44,886 nucleotides of DNA from Candidatus Altarchaeales archaeon WOR_SM1_SCG (GCA_001723845.1 MCBE01000267.1:1-44886), one strand, 5' to 3'. Positions 20,701-28,268 are shown, counted from the first letter of the stretch. Program-made: numbers and translations. The notes: generated by a model from the letters alone, not told the origin.

Positions 20701-23700
20701 CAACGCAGGGTGAAGTTATAGATGCGAGTTTTGATCTTTATTCACTGTTTGATGAAGCGGTTGTGGTTTTGAATCTTAAGTCAAATCCTTATGTGGGTGG
20801 GAATTGGACTGTTGATTTTGTGACAACAGGTTCTGGGGCGGATGCGTTGAAGGTTACTGCGATTGATGGGACTGAGTTTGGAGTTGATATTGATTTTTTG
20901 GGGTTGTACTGCGGGGATGAAGAAGTTGATTTTAATGTTACGGGCAATGAGTATTTTTCTAATAACTGGGACTGCCTGGAAGAAGGGCATATTGTGAATG
21001 AAGTTTTGACAGAAGGGGAGCATCATTTGAGGGTAGAGTTTGGAGATGAGGTTGGTTTTGCAGATAATTATGCTGGTTGTACCTGTAATACATGTGATGA
21101 TTGTGAGGTAAAGTTAAATGATTCTGGTTGCACTGAGGTTAGATTAACTACGGATATAAACGATTACGGTGGAATTTGTATCAACAATCCTGCAAATTTT
21201 AACAATAAGATATTTGACTGTCAAGGACATACAATTGATGGAGATGGTTCCGGGGGGGATTATGGAATTTATTTAGATGAGAATTATGGGAATACGATCA
21301 AAAATTGTGTGATACAACAGTTCCAATATGGAATTAAATCTACTGGACCTACCAATACTTTTTTAGATATAACTGCTTCGGATAACCGGGGCAATAATGG
21401 TTACCATGGATCTGGAGATGATAGTTATGGAATTTACTCTTCAGGTGATCATGTTATATTCTCAAACGTGATTGCTTCGTCTAATTATGGGGGTAGTGGT
21501 CATCACGATGGTGACGACGGCTACCCGGGTGGTTATAGCTATGGGATTTATTCATCTGGCGACTATGTTACATTCTCAAGCGTGACTACTTCGGTTAACC
21601 GTGGGGGGGATAGCAATGGTGGCTACAGCGGTGTTTTTGCTGGCTATGGCTATGGAATTTACTCTTCAGGTGATCATGTTATATTCTCGAACGTGATTGC
21701 TTCTTCTAATCGTGGTGGTGATGGTAGTGGTAGTAGAAGTAGCTATGGGGGTACAGGATATGGGGTTTACGTTTCGGGTAATGACATTACCTTTTCAGAT
21801 GTGACTGCATCTTATAATCATGGCGGCAGTGGTACGGGTTCTGGAGATTACGAAAGTCGGGGAGGAGTAGGGTATGGGATTTACGTTTCAGGTAATGACA
21901 TTACCTTTTCAGATGTGACTGCATCTTATAATCATGGTAACGAGGGGTGGGGCGGTGGTCCCGGTGGATCAGGGTATGGAATATATGCTCCAAATAATAA
22001 TATTGAATTTTCACATGTAACTGCTTCGTCTAATTATGGAGCACATGGCGCTTATGGCGCTTTTAGTAACCCGGGTCATGGAGGTAGTGGTTATGGGATT
22101 TATGCCCCAGGTAGTGGAGTCACATTCTCATACATAAATGCTTCTTATAATTATGGAGGCGATCGAGGAAGTGGTAAACGCTGTGCACCTGGTGGTCAAG
22201 GTTATGGAATTTATACATTAAGCAATAATATTGAATTCGTATATGTGAATGCTTCGCATAATTATGCAGGCAGTGGAGCTAATGGGAACGCTCACAGCAA
22301 TGTAGGATCTGGAATTAACGCTCCAGGAGACAACAATATTTTCTTGCATGTGAATGCTTCGCATAATGGAGGAGGTGCAGGAGTATATTGCCAAGACTGT
22401 AACGAACATGGTAGTCCAGGACATGGGATTTATGCCCCCGGTAACAATATTGAATTATCAGACATAGTAACTTCATATAATTATGGAGGGGGAGCTGGAA
22501 CTGCTCGCAATGGTGGTCCAGGTTATGGGATTTACTTATCAGGTGATGGAAGTACTTTCTCAGATATAACTGCCTCGTATAACAGGGGAGGAGGAGGGGG
22601 TAGTAGTTATAGTGGTCCGGGTTATGGGATTTATTTAGATTCTTCATCAAATAATACTCTAAATTATATAACTACTTCTTCTAATCGTGGTGGTAACGGA
22701 GGTTATTGGAAGGGTGGAAAGAGTGGCGGTACAGGTTATGGAATTTATTTAGATTCTTCATCAAATAATAATCTAAATTATATAACTGCATCTTCTAATC
22801 GTGGTGGTAACGGAGGAGTTACTTATAGCAGTGACTATAATGGAGGTGATGGAGGTACTGGTTATGGTGTTTATTTATTCTCATCATCAAATAATAATCT
22901 AAATTATATAACCACTTCTTCTAATCATGGTGGAAATAAAGGTTGCTTTCATACCAACCCCAGTTATAAATGTGGTGTTGATGGTTCTGGTTACGGAATT
23001 TACTCACATAGTTCAACTTCAACTATAGATTCAAGTATTGTTTGCAATAATACAAATTTAGACCTTAGTTCTTCTGACTGGTTATCAAGTTCTGGAGATA
23101 ATAATTATTGTGATAAACCGGATGGGTGGAATGATGATGGAGCGACCGGATGCACTTTCAATTGTCCGTGTCCGTGCTCAAGTTGTGATGATTGTGAGAC
23201 GCAGTTAAGTAACGCTTCTTGTGATGTGGTTATGTTAACAGCAGATATATCAAATTATGCTGGGATTTGTATAAACAATCCTGTAAATTTCAGCAATAAG
23301 ATATTCGACTGTCAGGGGCATATGATTGATGGTGTTGGTAATATATTTTCTTGGCCACCTGAATATGGGATTCATCTGAATGGGAAATCGGGGAATACGC
23401 TTAGGAATTGTATAGTTAATGAATTTGGCTGGGCAGGAATTAGGTTAGAATCTTCTTCAGGCAACACCGTAACCAGCAACACATTAAATTCAAACGGTGT
23501 TGGAATTTGGGTAGACTACTCCTCAAACAATAATATAATAAGCAATACTGCAAATTCAAATTTGTATGGGATTTATTTCTACAGTGCTTCAAACAACAAT
23601 GTTAATGAGAACCAATTATGCAGTAATTCAAATACGGATATAGATATTAGAAGTGGTTCAGGTAACACGGGTGATAACAATAAATGTGATAAAACTTCTG

Positions 23701-26700
23701 GATGGAATGACGGTGGGACCACAGGATGCACTTACTGCTGTTCAGATGCTGGCTGCCCTGCAGACACTGCATGCGCAGACCATTATTGCAGTGGAGGCAC
23801 TTGTGCTGTGACTTATAGTGATAAGAACACTCTATGTGATAGTACTTATAGGTGTAGCTCAGGTTATGGATATAATAAGTATGGTACAGGTGGAGATTAT
23901 AGGTGTAGAGGATATTGTGATGATGTTTCTGGTAATTGTATAAATGCAGATGACTGTACTCTTTGTCCTACAGGTGCAACGGATTCCGATGGTTCATTAA
24001 CAGCGTACACAACCGCAGGAACTGTAACTGATTATACTGGTTGCTCAGGCGGGGAGTGTACATCAACGAATTACAATGATTATTGTTTCAGTGGGACTTG
24101 GTTAAAAGAACACGGCATTTCTGGATTATCTTATACCACCGGCGATAAACAATGCCAGGATTATGAAAATGATAATTGTATTGGTGGAAAATATTATCGC
24201 CAGGAATGGGGATGTTCCGAGTCGCCGGGTTATTGTAATGATGGAGCGGTTGCAGATACACACATAGGAACTGATACCGATGGAGATGGACACGATAATG
24301 AATGTGAGAGTTGTGATTATGAACACAGTAGAACATCACCAGCAACAGAAAGCGGTTCAGCTAATTGCAACAATGGAATAGATGATGATTGTGATGGAAC
24401 ATCTCTCACTGAATTTGAGGCGGATTATGATACAATGGACAGAGGTCCAGCAGGTCATGTACCAAGTCACGGGGATGACGGATGTCCTGTTGGCATAGAT
24501 TCAATAAGTGTTTCAGATTCCAATCCGTGTCCCGGAGAAACTATTGAAGTCAAATGTAAATCCGGTGTGGGGGTTGTAAACAGTATAAATGCCTATATAG
24601 ATTCTACACTTTGCACTTTTATTGGCTGGTCCGGTGACGATGCGAGATTTAGTTGTCCTGTTGGAAGTGTAGGGTCTAAAACTGTAAAATGTACTGTGGA
24701 CGCCACAAAATCATATCAATCCGAGAATGATAAAACTACAACAATCACCGTCGGGGGACCTCCTTGTTGTTCTGGATATGGAACATCCAATGTATGTGAA
24801 GTTGATTCAGCATGTGACTGGTGCAATGAATGTTCTGGAACAAAATACAGCGGCGGAACAAACAGATGCGTAACAACAGGAAATTGTAATTATTATTGTT
24901 GGAAAAATAAATGTGGCGCGGCATGTGATGGCACACAGGGTGGATGTGATGATACAACAAGGTGTAATGGCAAGATATATCAAACAAGAACCGCTGCTTG
25001 CACTGGTTCATGTAATTGTTCTTATGGCAGCTGGATTGATGGAACATGCAGTGAATCAGTAAGCAATTGCGGAGCAGAATGCGATTCAGATGATGATTGT
25101 GGGAATATGGATTGTGATTATTTAGATGGTTGTTATGGTAACATATACCGGGATTATCAGGGTGTAACCAATACATGCCAATCTGGTTGTACCTGCACTT
25201 CTGGAATTTGTGATTCTTATAGTGAAGAAATTGATTATGACACTGACGGATATTCAGCGAGTTGTGGAGATTGCAACGATAGTGATAGAGACATGTTTCC
25301 CGGGAATAATGAAACCTGTGATGGAAAAGATAATGACTGTAATGGAAAAACCGACTGTATAAATGAAGTTGGAGATCTTATATGCAATGCCAATTGGATG
25401 TGTTCTTTGGGTTCTGGAGATAACAAATATAGCACGGGGGGAGATTACCTGTGCCAGGGATATTGTGATGGTTCGGGAAGTTGTGATTATGCGGTAAATT
25501 GTAATTACTGCAAGGATGGCTGCGTATTTGATTCATGCGTGGATGTTTCATTCGGAGATGAAATAAATGTCGGAAACTACAAAAGGAAACTTGTTACCAT
25601 TTCAAAGTCCGAGAATGATGCATGGTCACGTGCCGTATATACAAACGTACCTGCTGGAATTTTGTGGTGGTGGGTTCAGGAAGGAAATGACAGCGGTTAC
25701 GGAAATCCAAATAAACACTGTATGGGAGATAGTAAATTAAGTGATTTTGGAAGTTCATTGATATCATGGACAGCAGATGCTCTGGAAGGGGAAAAGCTAT
25801 CTTATGAGACAATCTGCTATGCAAATACAATACCTCTATCACTTGATGTTGGCTCCGATGGAGATGATGAATGGAAGAATTCCAGTTTTAAAAATGAAAC
25901 TATAAATGATGCAACTGTCCCAGATATTGTAAATGAAATGAATGATTATAAAAATAAATTTTGTTCTTCGGGTTCATGTAATATTCCGTTAAATTTTACT
26001 TCATCTCAAAAAGGTAAATTATTGATTTCAAACCTGAGAATTTATTATAATATTTTCAGGGAGGAATCTTCAGTTGCGATAAGTTCATCCGGAGTTGATA
26101 TTGCAGAGGTGATGGAAGAAGGAGGAAACCTGACTCTTTCCGCAAGCGTTGCATGGAATGATATAGTCTCCGGGTCTGAAAATAAATCAATAAATTATAC
26201 ATGGATGCTTGACGGTAATGTGACAAACCAATCAACAATAAATTCCTCACAGCGAGGGATTGACGGTAATGTGGTGCTGCAATACAACTTTACACCAAAC
26301 TACACTCAAGGGTGTACAAGAATATTTGATTTAATAATAGAAGCAGGAAATTTCAGCACTTCAAGAAGATGGTTTATTACAGTGTATGATGTTAACAGGG
26401 ATCCGGGTATTGATCACGAATTTCAGATAGAAACAAATGAAGACACCCCGGTAAATATTCCTTTAAATAAATCAGACCCTGACGGGGATACGAATCTGAC
26501 CTGGGACATCAGCGGTGTGGATATGAGTTTATTTAATGCAGAAATTGGCAGTGATGTGCTTACAATCACGCCGGTTAAAGATAGATACGGCGAAAGTAAC
26601 CTCACGCTTACATTAACCGACAGCGGCGGTGCGCAGGATTCAAAAACACTTAATGTAAATATCACCCCGGTTAATGACCTGCCGGTTATCACTCCGGAAG

Positions 26701-28019
26701 TGCCGGGGATTATAACAGAGGAAGATACTCCTTTAACAATTGACCTCACTTCTTATGGAATGGATGTAGAGGATTATGGGTCTGGTCTGGTTTGGAGTGT
26801 AAGCGGAGTAAATGAGAATTTGTTTACAGCATCAATAAACACGGGAACTGATGAATTGATCGTAATGCCCGAACATAACAAATTCGGAGAAGATACTGTA
26901 ACTTTAACGCTGACAGATAGTGACGGAGGTAAAACCACACAGGAAATTAATGTTAAAATTACTCCCGTTAACGACCCTCCGATTAATGAAATTGCAGATA
27001 TATCATTTGATGAAGATAATGTTTCTGCAAAATATCTGGATTTAGAGGTCAGTGACATTGAAACAAGTAGCAATGACTTAAAAATTAGTGTAAATCCTGT
27101 TAAGAATCTTGATGCTGTGTTGGCTGCTGTGGATATAGATAACAATACTCATTTATTAACTATTACGCCTGTAGAAAATGCTTACGGCAGTGATACAATG
27201 ATTATTGATGTTACGGATGCTGACAATAAAACAACATCCAGACTTGTGAAAGTCACAATAAATCCTGTAAATGACATGCCTTCAATTGATTCGGCATCTC
27301 CTGAAAATAATGTAACAATTACTGAAGGGGAATCTCAAACATTTGAAATTACTAAATCAGATCCTGACGGAACAGTACCAAAAGTGAAATGGTATCTGGA
27401 TTCATCCCGGGTAAGTACAGGAGACAGTTATGTTTATTTCTCGGATTACGGCTCTGCCGGAACCTATAATGTGACGGTTCTCGTATCTGATGAAACCATG
27501 GCTAATTCGCATGAATGGACTTTAAATGTAAACTATAACCCTGACTACGACAATGACGGAGTTTCCAATGAAAACGACACATGTCCCGGTACGCATACCG
27601 GAAAAACCGTTGATTTAACAGGCTGCTCATGTTCACAGAAAAACTGTGCCGAAGACCAGTTCTGTGATGCTTTAGCTCAATGCCAGAACTTAAATTGTTC
27701 CGAGGGTGATTATCCTTTCAACCACACATGTGAAGCTAACATGACTTACTGCCCTATCCACACGAATTGTTTGAGTAACGAAACATGCAATACTACAAAC
27801 AATAAATGCCAGACATTGAATTGTCCAACAAATCATGAGCCGTTCAATCACCACTGCTACCACAACTGCGACCGGAATTATGATAAAATTCATGTTCATA
27901 ATTGGGATGACTTAATGACATCCTACAAATGCTTTTTAGGAATCAAAAATTGTAATAATTATTATCAAAATTGGAATTTAATTAAACAGGAATATGAATG
28001 CTTTGTTAATGCTCAATAA
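11703..28019 (+). CDS. Giant secreted mosaic surface protein (5438 aa)
   Basis: One uninterrupted frame. A signal peptide (residues 1-27) is followed by CARDB-like units (about 30-480, including three 111-residue repeats), two PEGA-like domains (485-645), two carboxypeptidase-regulatory-like repeats (650-810), a CARDB unit (815-925) and an unrecognised domain (about 930-1220). Then come the WDDVPG modules (1288-1462), Ig-like parts, beta-helix array 1 (1801-2178), MopE-like repeats (2186-2407), CARDB/Ig-like parts (2410-3120), beta-helix arrays 2 and 3 (3126-4013), cysteine-rich repeats (4014-4607), cadherin-like repeats (about 4900-5190), a thrombospondin-3-like stretch (DYDNDGVSNENDTCPGT) and a cysteine-rich tail. 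N-x-S/T sites are abundant. No transmembrane helix or PGF-CTERM-like anchor is seen at the C-terminus, so attachment may be non-covalent. An adhesin or cell-surface structural role is inferred. No Shine-Dalgarno precedes the ATG, suggesting a leaderless or weak start. Confidence 0.92.
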   Translation: MRHKQKLIGPAVVFCFICLIGSVSVYAEINATITAAIIESGNFTAGDGVDADVCIENIGNETHTFCIGYSVRDGNYSGPDGGWWDISCENISLHPKSGGGSYSGCKTLTWIVNSTAPSGSYYARVAVWANPPSPGDTWLDYNDTLDAFNVVPPTVDATITLNDVYPDNCKEGDSVYANVFVNNTGDLDVCFDIDFYVYPSDGGFWNGSSELLCLDVGETGYETLNWTVPSEAPTGYYGAFVYVLDFGTPLDSDTEYDAFNVVPPTVDATITLNDVYPDNCKEGDSVYANVFVNNTGDLDVCFDIDFYVYPSDGGFWNGSSELLCLDVGETGYETLNWTVPSEAPTGYYGAFVYVLDFGTPLDSDTEYDAFNVVPPTVDATITLNDVYPDNCKEGDSVYANVFVNNTGDLDVCFDIDFYVYPSDGGFWNGSSELLCLDVGETGYETLNWTVPSGAPAGYYNAFVYVLDFETGTQLDYDREDDAFNVYEESRNYTLTVQVYDNDTNQIIRNAFVYLDDNLIGTTDLNGEISIFPVIVGIHTIKATKSEYYDGIITVNVSSNKTVPVYLVPIEQGNYTIRIQVYDNETGYMISNAEVYLDNIYKGKTDSDGEIFIFNVTGGSHTIKATKNDYHNGTRNIYVGPNTAFTIPLMPKTESVEGYVRNSVTGNPIVSAEVSIGNHTDFTDYNGYYLLEKLPLGTQTITASKSGYVPYSGNVTIIKNTQRTFNILLTPYSTGSVGGHINDSVTGDPVIGAEVNIGTYSDYTNSNGYYLLENIPIGKHELTASKSGYISHSENVTITDNTLTTLDISLQPSELNLPDYIVNNVEFEPYPTLYENITIKISLANIGGLDTQDGWKQITVKVYDGTIANEIGENTIHSDFKGHDLEVQWFPLSTGPRDIIVEVDATNTMLESNEKNNEWIKNVNVNKIYVRLVELSKNYRPENYALIVTPSVQEGYLPLDVDMKMYNQKATWYEIQINDPDGEQTGCFDCGFSDLSEIFSHRGIQPKGTFSRSRISYNPLEAWVDNPLGYYPVTFDYTLDYQDTCMSIQASRGTTYARIFNTVDAFVLAATGDHIDYNIFVEGILKKMDLSTRQKVIYKISQGDGVGVIEELAKWFEDMDNCAEYAQFLIFYRNKDEVELTKMKKDAKRFAKRLGIVVRFYTITQTFGDTYLATVDDQVIISFEKIENPSTKSTYSSTQGAFTAQSISTAQNVQGENNETEFKSPIINLISPKNAELTSTNITVSGNITNRISDKQLLAYLLVDGQAVNQLILDELGRFNQSIIVSEDYVFSWDDVPGNESGRLIDFLEKNQNLELIYVFSWDDVPGNDSDKLIGFLENDLNVSWVKNPTINKADDNRTINVSDGLNLITLELNGTENKITIEINGAGTYEYISKEEDGTLNMYNATLEKTEDNKTITLANGENLIILELNDTEHKATMEVNGAEVYEYILKEENSGLNLYSEAVHIITVRANNTNITLKLNNTNISIDNTAEVSVAILAGTHPNRTFFSYTGASPSRVSTNGEIKIHAKIVGGFTGYVNATVNDTTVPLIYNSTTGFFENVIFAPSVNGTYRINVAAINLTWNIVAQNNLSIITVENPSLIINEAYSDKLSYKLNESVTIYSLVQDENGNSISPDSIYATIKNPVGHVTQIVLNQEYPGHYSGSFINTTLLGEYDVTVYANKSGYANATYSFTFDVFNYLPAASITSPENGKSYGENYPITFEGFGVDKDSAINSFTWTSNIDGTLRINSNPACSKQTDTQCDDSFSISNLSVGTHIITLKIISDDNGFDIARKTINIILCSCSNCSDCTAKLSDPNCNVVALTVDITDHSGTCIDNPISFSNKIFNCQGYMIDGDESGNSYGIFTNSQNNITIQNCNITNFQYAIRVVKTHNSTFTNLKVSTFDRSQITAVSSYGIYSTGNNNGFFEIHAHSINGDDDSAGCGDNGGDAYGIYSSGSNCNFSNVTLDNINGGYGALESSCSPKQGDGGDAYGIYSTGSNNTFTGVRTNLIRGGYGQNAAFSGVGRCDGGDGGDAYGIYSSGSNNTFTGINTSNTVGFHCGYGSYSTGTTGGDGGDGGDAYGIYSTGDNNTFMNTNEYLTIGYSACTGGYGVSGYGASGAEGKGYGLYISGKGNKLISNAICSNEHYDIYNTYSKSGNNNTCNTINNWGDVGIERGCTFRCDGAACDFDNDFYTKTACNGTDCDDNNSNKFPGNPEICDGLDNDCDKSIDNGLTPYLNNSNQKGVCAGSKKTCKGVSGWQDDYSGIPYYEETELSCDGKDNDCDGIADDNLIAPNNTNQAGVCKGSTKTCKGALGWQDDYYKIGYYEETELSCDGMDNDCDGKIDNDLPTHLNSNQKGVCAGSKKTCSGASGWQDNYSGISDYQETETLCDKKDNDCDGEIDEYEGCRADLTIESLICSNESAMICDEVNITSVVKNLGFINASGLDYVRVYLFVDNVYEDSRTINLTGNDAGEVNFTWTAVRDAGVHNLKIFADYDNLIEEKNESNNFKSKNITVIIKPPVASNPSVVPAVSTVDVKTLFNYSIEVSDSYDNCDDMINVLLEVRDPSSGEWKSYSIVNIYGSGTAWWLVKPFDENDENMNPSYRFKYSDSFDQTGTWGEYDGPTILDEDTQGPVFNLIWKSGNVSSDRFYIASVEIEDPSGVLYNSTSPVCYYSYGPNVSDSNYAGYVSMSLTDTGLPLGFTGYIPPSGDENENKTIYFRIYAHDNDNSPARGDSGVIEGGKILDDDTEPPVIHLNSHYYPEQMISGKNISVLHIKINDKSGISNTTLKYSYNKNSWSTGTQSYSGKDWTFTILPQSEDHEGETLYFYVEACDDDNSKECSRNDNDGNYYNISILDEDIYPPFIHAVKVEETVYDNGVISPGENITISWGANDMNNISETSCNVTTNGCSSVGSVQNSNGGYYVIVENCAASNASNFTEYDFTITAEDNDNSKNSSTKTGTFRVYSNRTEMTTKFSDNSTSKIIVFEGAGSKVVNVTIPTQGEVIDASFDLYSLFDEAVVVLNLKSNPYVGGNWTVDFVTTGSGADALKVTAIDGTEFGVDIDFLGLYCGDEEVDFNVTGNEYFSNNWDCLEEGHIVNEVLTEGEHHLRVEFGDEVGFADNYAGCTCNTCDDCEVKLNDSGCTEVRLTTDINDYGGICINNPANFNNKIFDCQGHTIDGDGSGGDYGIYLDENYGNTIKNCVIQQFQYGIKSTGPTNTFLDITASDNRGNNGYHGSGDDSYGIYSSGDHVIFSNVIASSNYGGSGHHDGDDGYPGGYSYGIYSSGDYVTFSSVTTSVNRGGDSNGGYSGVFAGYGYGIYSSGDHVIFSNVIASSNRGGDGSGSRSSYGGTGYGVYVSGNDITFSDVTASYNHGGSGTGSGDYESRGGVGYGIYVSGNDITFSDVTASYNHGNEGWGGGPGGSGYGIYAPNNNIEFSHVTASSNYGAHGAYGAFSNPGHGGSGYGIYAPGSGVTFSYINASYNYGGDRGSGKRCAPGGQGYGIYTLSNNIEFVYVNASHNYAGSGANGNAHSNVGSGINAPGDNNIFLHVNASHNGGGAGVYCQDCNEHGSPGHGIYAPGNNIELSDIVTSYNYGGGAGTARNGGPGYGIYLSGDGSTFSDITASYNRGGGGGSSYSGPGYGIYLDSSSNNTLNYITTSSNRGGNGGYWKGGKSGGTGYGIYLDSSSNNNLNYITASSNRGGNGGVTYSSDYNGGDGGTGYGVYLFSSSNNNLNYITTSSNHGGNKGCFHTNPSYKCGVDGSGYGIYSHSSTSTIDSSIVCNNTNLDLSSSDWLSSSGDNNYCDKPDGWNDDGATGCTFNCPCPCSSCDDCETQLSNASCDVVMLTADISNYAGICINNPVNFSNKIFDCQGHMIDGVGNIFSWPPEYGIHLNGKSGNTLRNCIVNEFGWAGIRLESSSGNTVTSNTLNSNGVGIWVDYSSNNNIISNTANSNLYGIYFYSASNNNVNENQLCSNSNTDIDIRSGSGNTGDNNKCDKTSGWNDGGTTGCTYCCSDAGCPADTACADHYCSGGTCAVTYSDKNTLCDSTYRCSSGYGYNKYGTGGDYRCRGYCDDVSGNCINADDCTLCPTGATDSDGSLTAYTTAGTVTDYTGCSGGECTSTNYNDYCFSGTWLKEHGISGLSYTTGDKQCQDYENDNCIGGKYYRQEWGCSESPGYCNDGAVADTHIGTDTDGDGHDNECESCDYEHSRTSPATESGSANCNNGIDDDCDGTSLTEFEADYDTMDRGPAGHVPSHGDDGCPVGIDSISVSDSNPCPGETIEVKCKSGVGVVNSINAYIDSTLCTFIGWSGDDARFSCPVGSVGSKTVKCTVDATKSYQSENDKTTTITVGGPPCCSGYGTSNVCEVDSACDWCNECSGTKYSGGTNRCVTTGNCNYYCWKNKCGAACDGTQGGCDDTTRCNGKIYQTRTAACTGSCNCSYGSWIDGTCSESVSNCGAECDSDDDCGNMDCDYLDGCYGNIYRDYQGVTNTCQSGCTCTSGICDSYSEEIDYDTDGYSASCGDCNDSDRDMFPGNNETCDGKDNDCNGKTDCINEVGDLICNANWMCSLGSGDNKYSTGGDYLCQGYCDGSGSCDYAVNCNYCKDGCVFDSCVDVSFGDEINVGNYKRKLVTISKSENDAWSRAVYTNVPAGILWWWVQEGNDSGYGNPNKHCMGDSKLSDFGSSLISWTADALEGEKLSYETICYANTIPLSLDVGSDGDDEWKNSSFKNETINDATVPDIVNEMNDYKNKFCSSGSCNIPLNFTSSQKGKLLISNLRIYYNIFREESSVAISSSGVDIAEVMEEGGNLTLSASVAWNDIVSGSENKSINYTWMLDGNVTNQSTINSSQRGIDGNVVLQYNFTPNYTQGCTRIFDLIIEAGNFSTSRRWFITVYDVNRDPGIDHEFQIETNEDTPVNIPLNKSDPDGDTNLTWDISGVDMSLFNAEIGSDVLTITPVKDRYGESNLTLTLTDSGGAQDSKTLNVNITPVNDLPVITPEVPGIITEEDTPLTIDLTSYGMDVEDYGSGLVWSVSGVNENLFTASINTGTDELIVMPEHNKFGEDTVTLTLTDSDGGKTTQEINVKITPVNDPPINEIADISFDEDNVSAKYLDLEVSDIETSSNDLKISVNPVKNLDAVLAAVDIDNNTHLLTITPVENAYGSDTMIIDVTDADNKTTSRLVKVTINPVNDMPSIDSASPENNVTITEGESQTFEITKSDPDGTVPKVKWYLDSSRVSTGDSYVYFSDYGSAGTYNVTVLVSDETMANSHEWTLNVNYNPDYDNDGVSNENDTCPGTHTGKTVDLTGCSCSQKNCAEDQFCDALAQCQNLNCSEGDYPFNHTCEANMTYCPIHTNCLSNETCNTTNNKCQTLNCPTNHEPFNHHCYHNCDRNYDKIHVHNWDDLMTSYKCFLGIKNCNNYYQNWNLIKQEYECFVNAQ
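12138..13136 (+). repeat. Three tandem 333-bp CARDB-coding repeats
   Basis: Units start at 12138, 12471 and 12804. Units 1 and 2 appear identical base for base. Unit 3 is identical until about 13058 and then diverges (SGAPAGYYNAF instead of SEAPTGYYGAF). Each encodes 111 residues (residues 146-478). Identity at synonymous positions points to recent duplication or gene conversion, and copy number may vary between strains or be collapsed in assembly. Confidence 0.95.
15564..16088 (+). mobile_element. Nested WDDVPG modules in the giant protein
   Basis: An N-terminal half module (15564-15650, YVFSWDDVPGNESGRLIDFL) is followed by a complete module (15651-15911, YVFSWDDVPGNDSDKLIGFL through EEDGTLNMY), then a C-terminal half (about 15921-16088, EKTEDNKTITLANGENLI through YEYILKEENSGLNLY). 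The two halves together make one module, so the complete copy seems to have inserted into an older one. The complete copy matches the one in the restriction-modification gene. Confidence 0.65.
17103..18235 (+). other. Beta-helix array 1 of the giant protein
   Basis: It begins with a cysteine header (CSCSNCSDC, then FSNKIFNCQGYMIDG), followed by repeats of the type GGDAYGIYSSGSNNTFTGV separated by glycine-rich loops. This is the pattern of parallel right-handed beta-helix domains (pectate-lyase/NosD-like), common in surface carbohydrate-binding or adhesive proteins. No catalytic residues can be assigned. Confidence 0.7.
18258..18922 (+). other. MopE-like metal-binding repeats
   Basis: Four copies of a motif such as CDGKDNDCDGIADD are separated by about 55 residues containing GVCAGSKKTCKG..GWQDDY. 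This is the pattern of the MopE-type putative metal-binding motif, seen in secreted proteins and named from a methanotroph copper protein. Aspartates may bind Ca2+ instead; metal identity cannot be told from sequence. Another motif copy lies near 25315 (CDGKDNDCNGKTDC). Confidence 0.75.
21078..23160 (+). other. Beta-helix array 2 of the giant protein
   Basis: The header CTCNTCDDC...FNNKIFDCQGHTIDG is followed by about fifteen repeats such as GYGIYVSGNDITFSDVTASY with intervening NHGGSG-type glycine-rich loops. Local DNA repeats (for example around 21770 and 21885) show duplication within the array. A long right-handed beta-helix is the likely fold. Confidence 0.72.
23169..23740 (+). other. 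Beta-helix array 3 of the giant protein (NosD-like)
   Basis: The same cysteine header recurs (CPCSSCDDCETQLSN, then FSNKIFDCQGHMIDG), followed by shorter NosD/PbH1-like repeats such as SSGNTVTSNTLNSNGVGIWV. It ends at NKCDKTSGWNDGG, an ending shared with array 2 (NYCDKPDGWNDDG), so header and ending delimit a reusable cassette. Confidence 0.7.
26401..27270 (+). other. Cadherin-like tandem repeats of the giant protein
   Basis: Three repeats of about 90 residues, each with an NEDTPVNIPL- or EEDTPLTIDL-like start and an NVNITPVNDLPVI-like end. This is the signature of the Big/cadherin-like (tandem-95-type) repeats of bacterial and archaeal adhesins, which are stiffened by Ca2+ at the linker aspartates. 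Confidence 0.75.
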
Positions 28020-28032
28020 AATTTAATGATGT

Positions 28033-28090
28033 CCAGATGATGAAAGCGAAGTAGGCTGAACAGTGATGACAAGGGTAGCTGCTGATGGAT
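28033..28090 (+). ncRNA. C/D box sRNA, copy 1 (double guide, targets 23S peptidyl-transferase centre)
   Basis: Canonical archaeal layout: C box ATGATGA (28037-28043), 12-nt guide, D' box CTGA (28056-28059), 3-nt gap, C' box GTGATGA (28063-28069), 12-nt guide, D box CTGA (28082-28085), and a short terminal stem TCCA/TGGA. The D' guide pairs with 23S 43933-43942 (10 bp); the fifth base from the box selects C43936, equivalent to E. coli C2498. The D guide pairs with 43873-43881 (9 bp) and selects U43876, equivalent to E. coli U2438. In such RNPs (L7Ae, Nop5, fibrillarin) the RNA directs 2'-O-methylation. It lies just after the giant gene. Confidence 0.88.
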
Positions 28091-28268
28091 ATTATAAAAT
28101 CTAAATTCTCGGTGGGGTGGAGCGTAGCGTAACCCCGTCATTTCCGAGTCATACGCGGAAAGCCCCCGACGGCGAGTCGGGTGGATTTGTCGTCGGCAAA
28201 CTCCGACGATGACTCGCGAAGTAGGCTGAACAGTGATGACAAGGGTAGCTGCTGATGGATATTATAAA
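28046..28268 (+). repeat. 53-bp direct repeats flanking a GC-rich island
   Basis: 28046-28098 equals 28216-28268 exactly. Between them lie 117 bp of GC-rich DNA with several palindromes: TTTCCG/CGGAAA, CCCGAC (28165-28170)/GTCGGG (28176-28181), and TCGTCGG/CCGACGA near 28190-28209, including the GTCGTCGG core seen at the gatB and 23S-tail duplications. Confidence 0.9.
28203..28260 (+). ncRNA. C/D box sRNA, copy 2
   Basis: A duplicate of the upstream sRNA: D' box CTGA 28226-28229, C' box GTGATGA 28233-28239, D box CTGA 28252-28255, with identical guides near the boxes. The C box is altered to ACGATGA (28206-28212), one base off consensus, with one extra base in the first guide; the terminal stem survives with a G-U pair. 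It may still be functional. Confidence 0.65.

Noticed and set aside
21078-23160. Repeats suggestive of a CRISPR array
   Set aside because: The repeats are degenerate, lie in a continuous reading frame and encode beta-helix turns.
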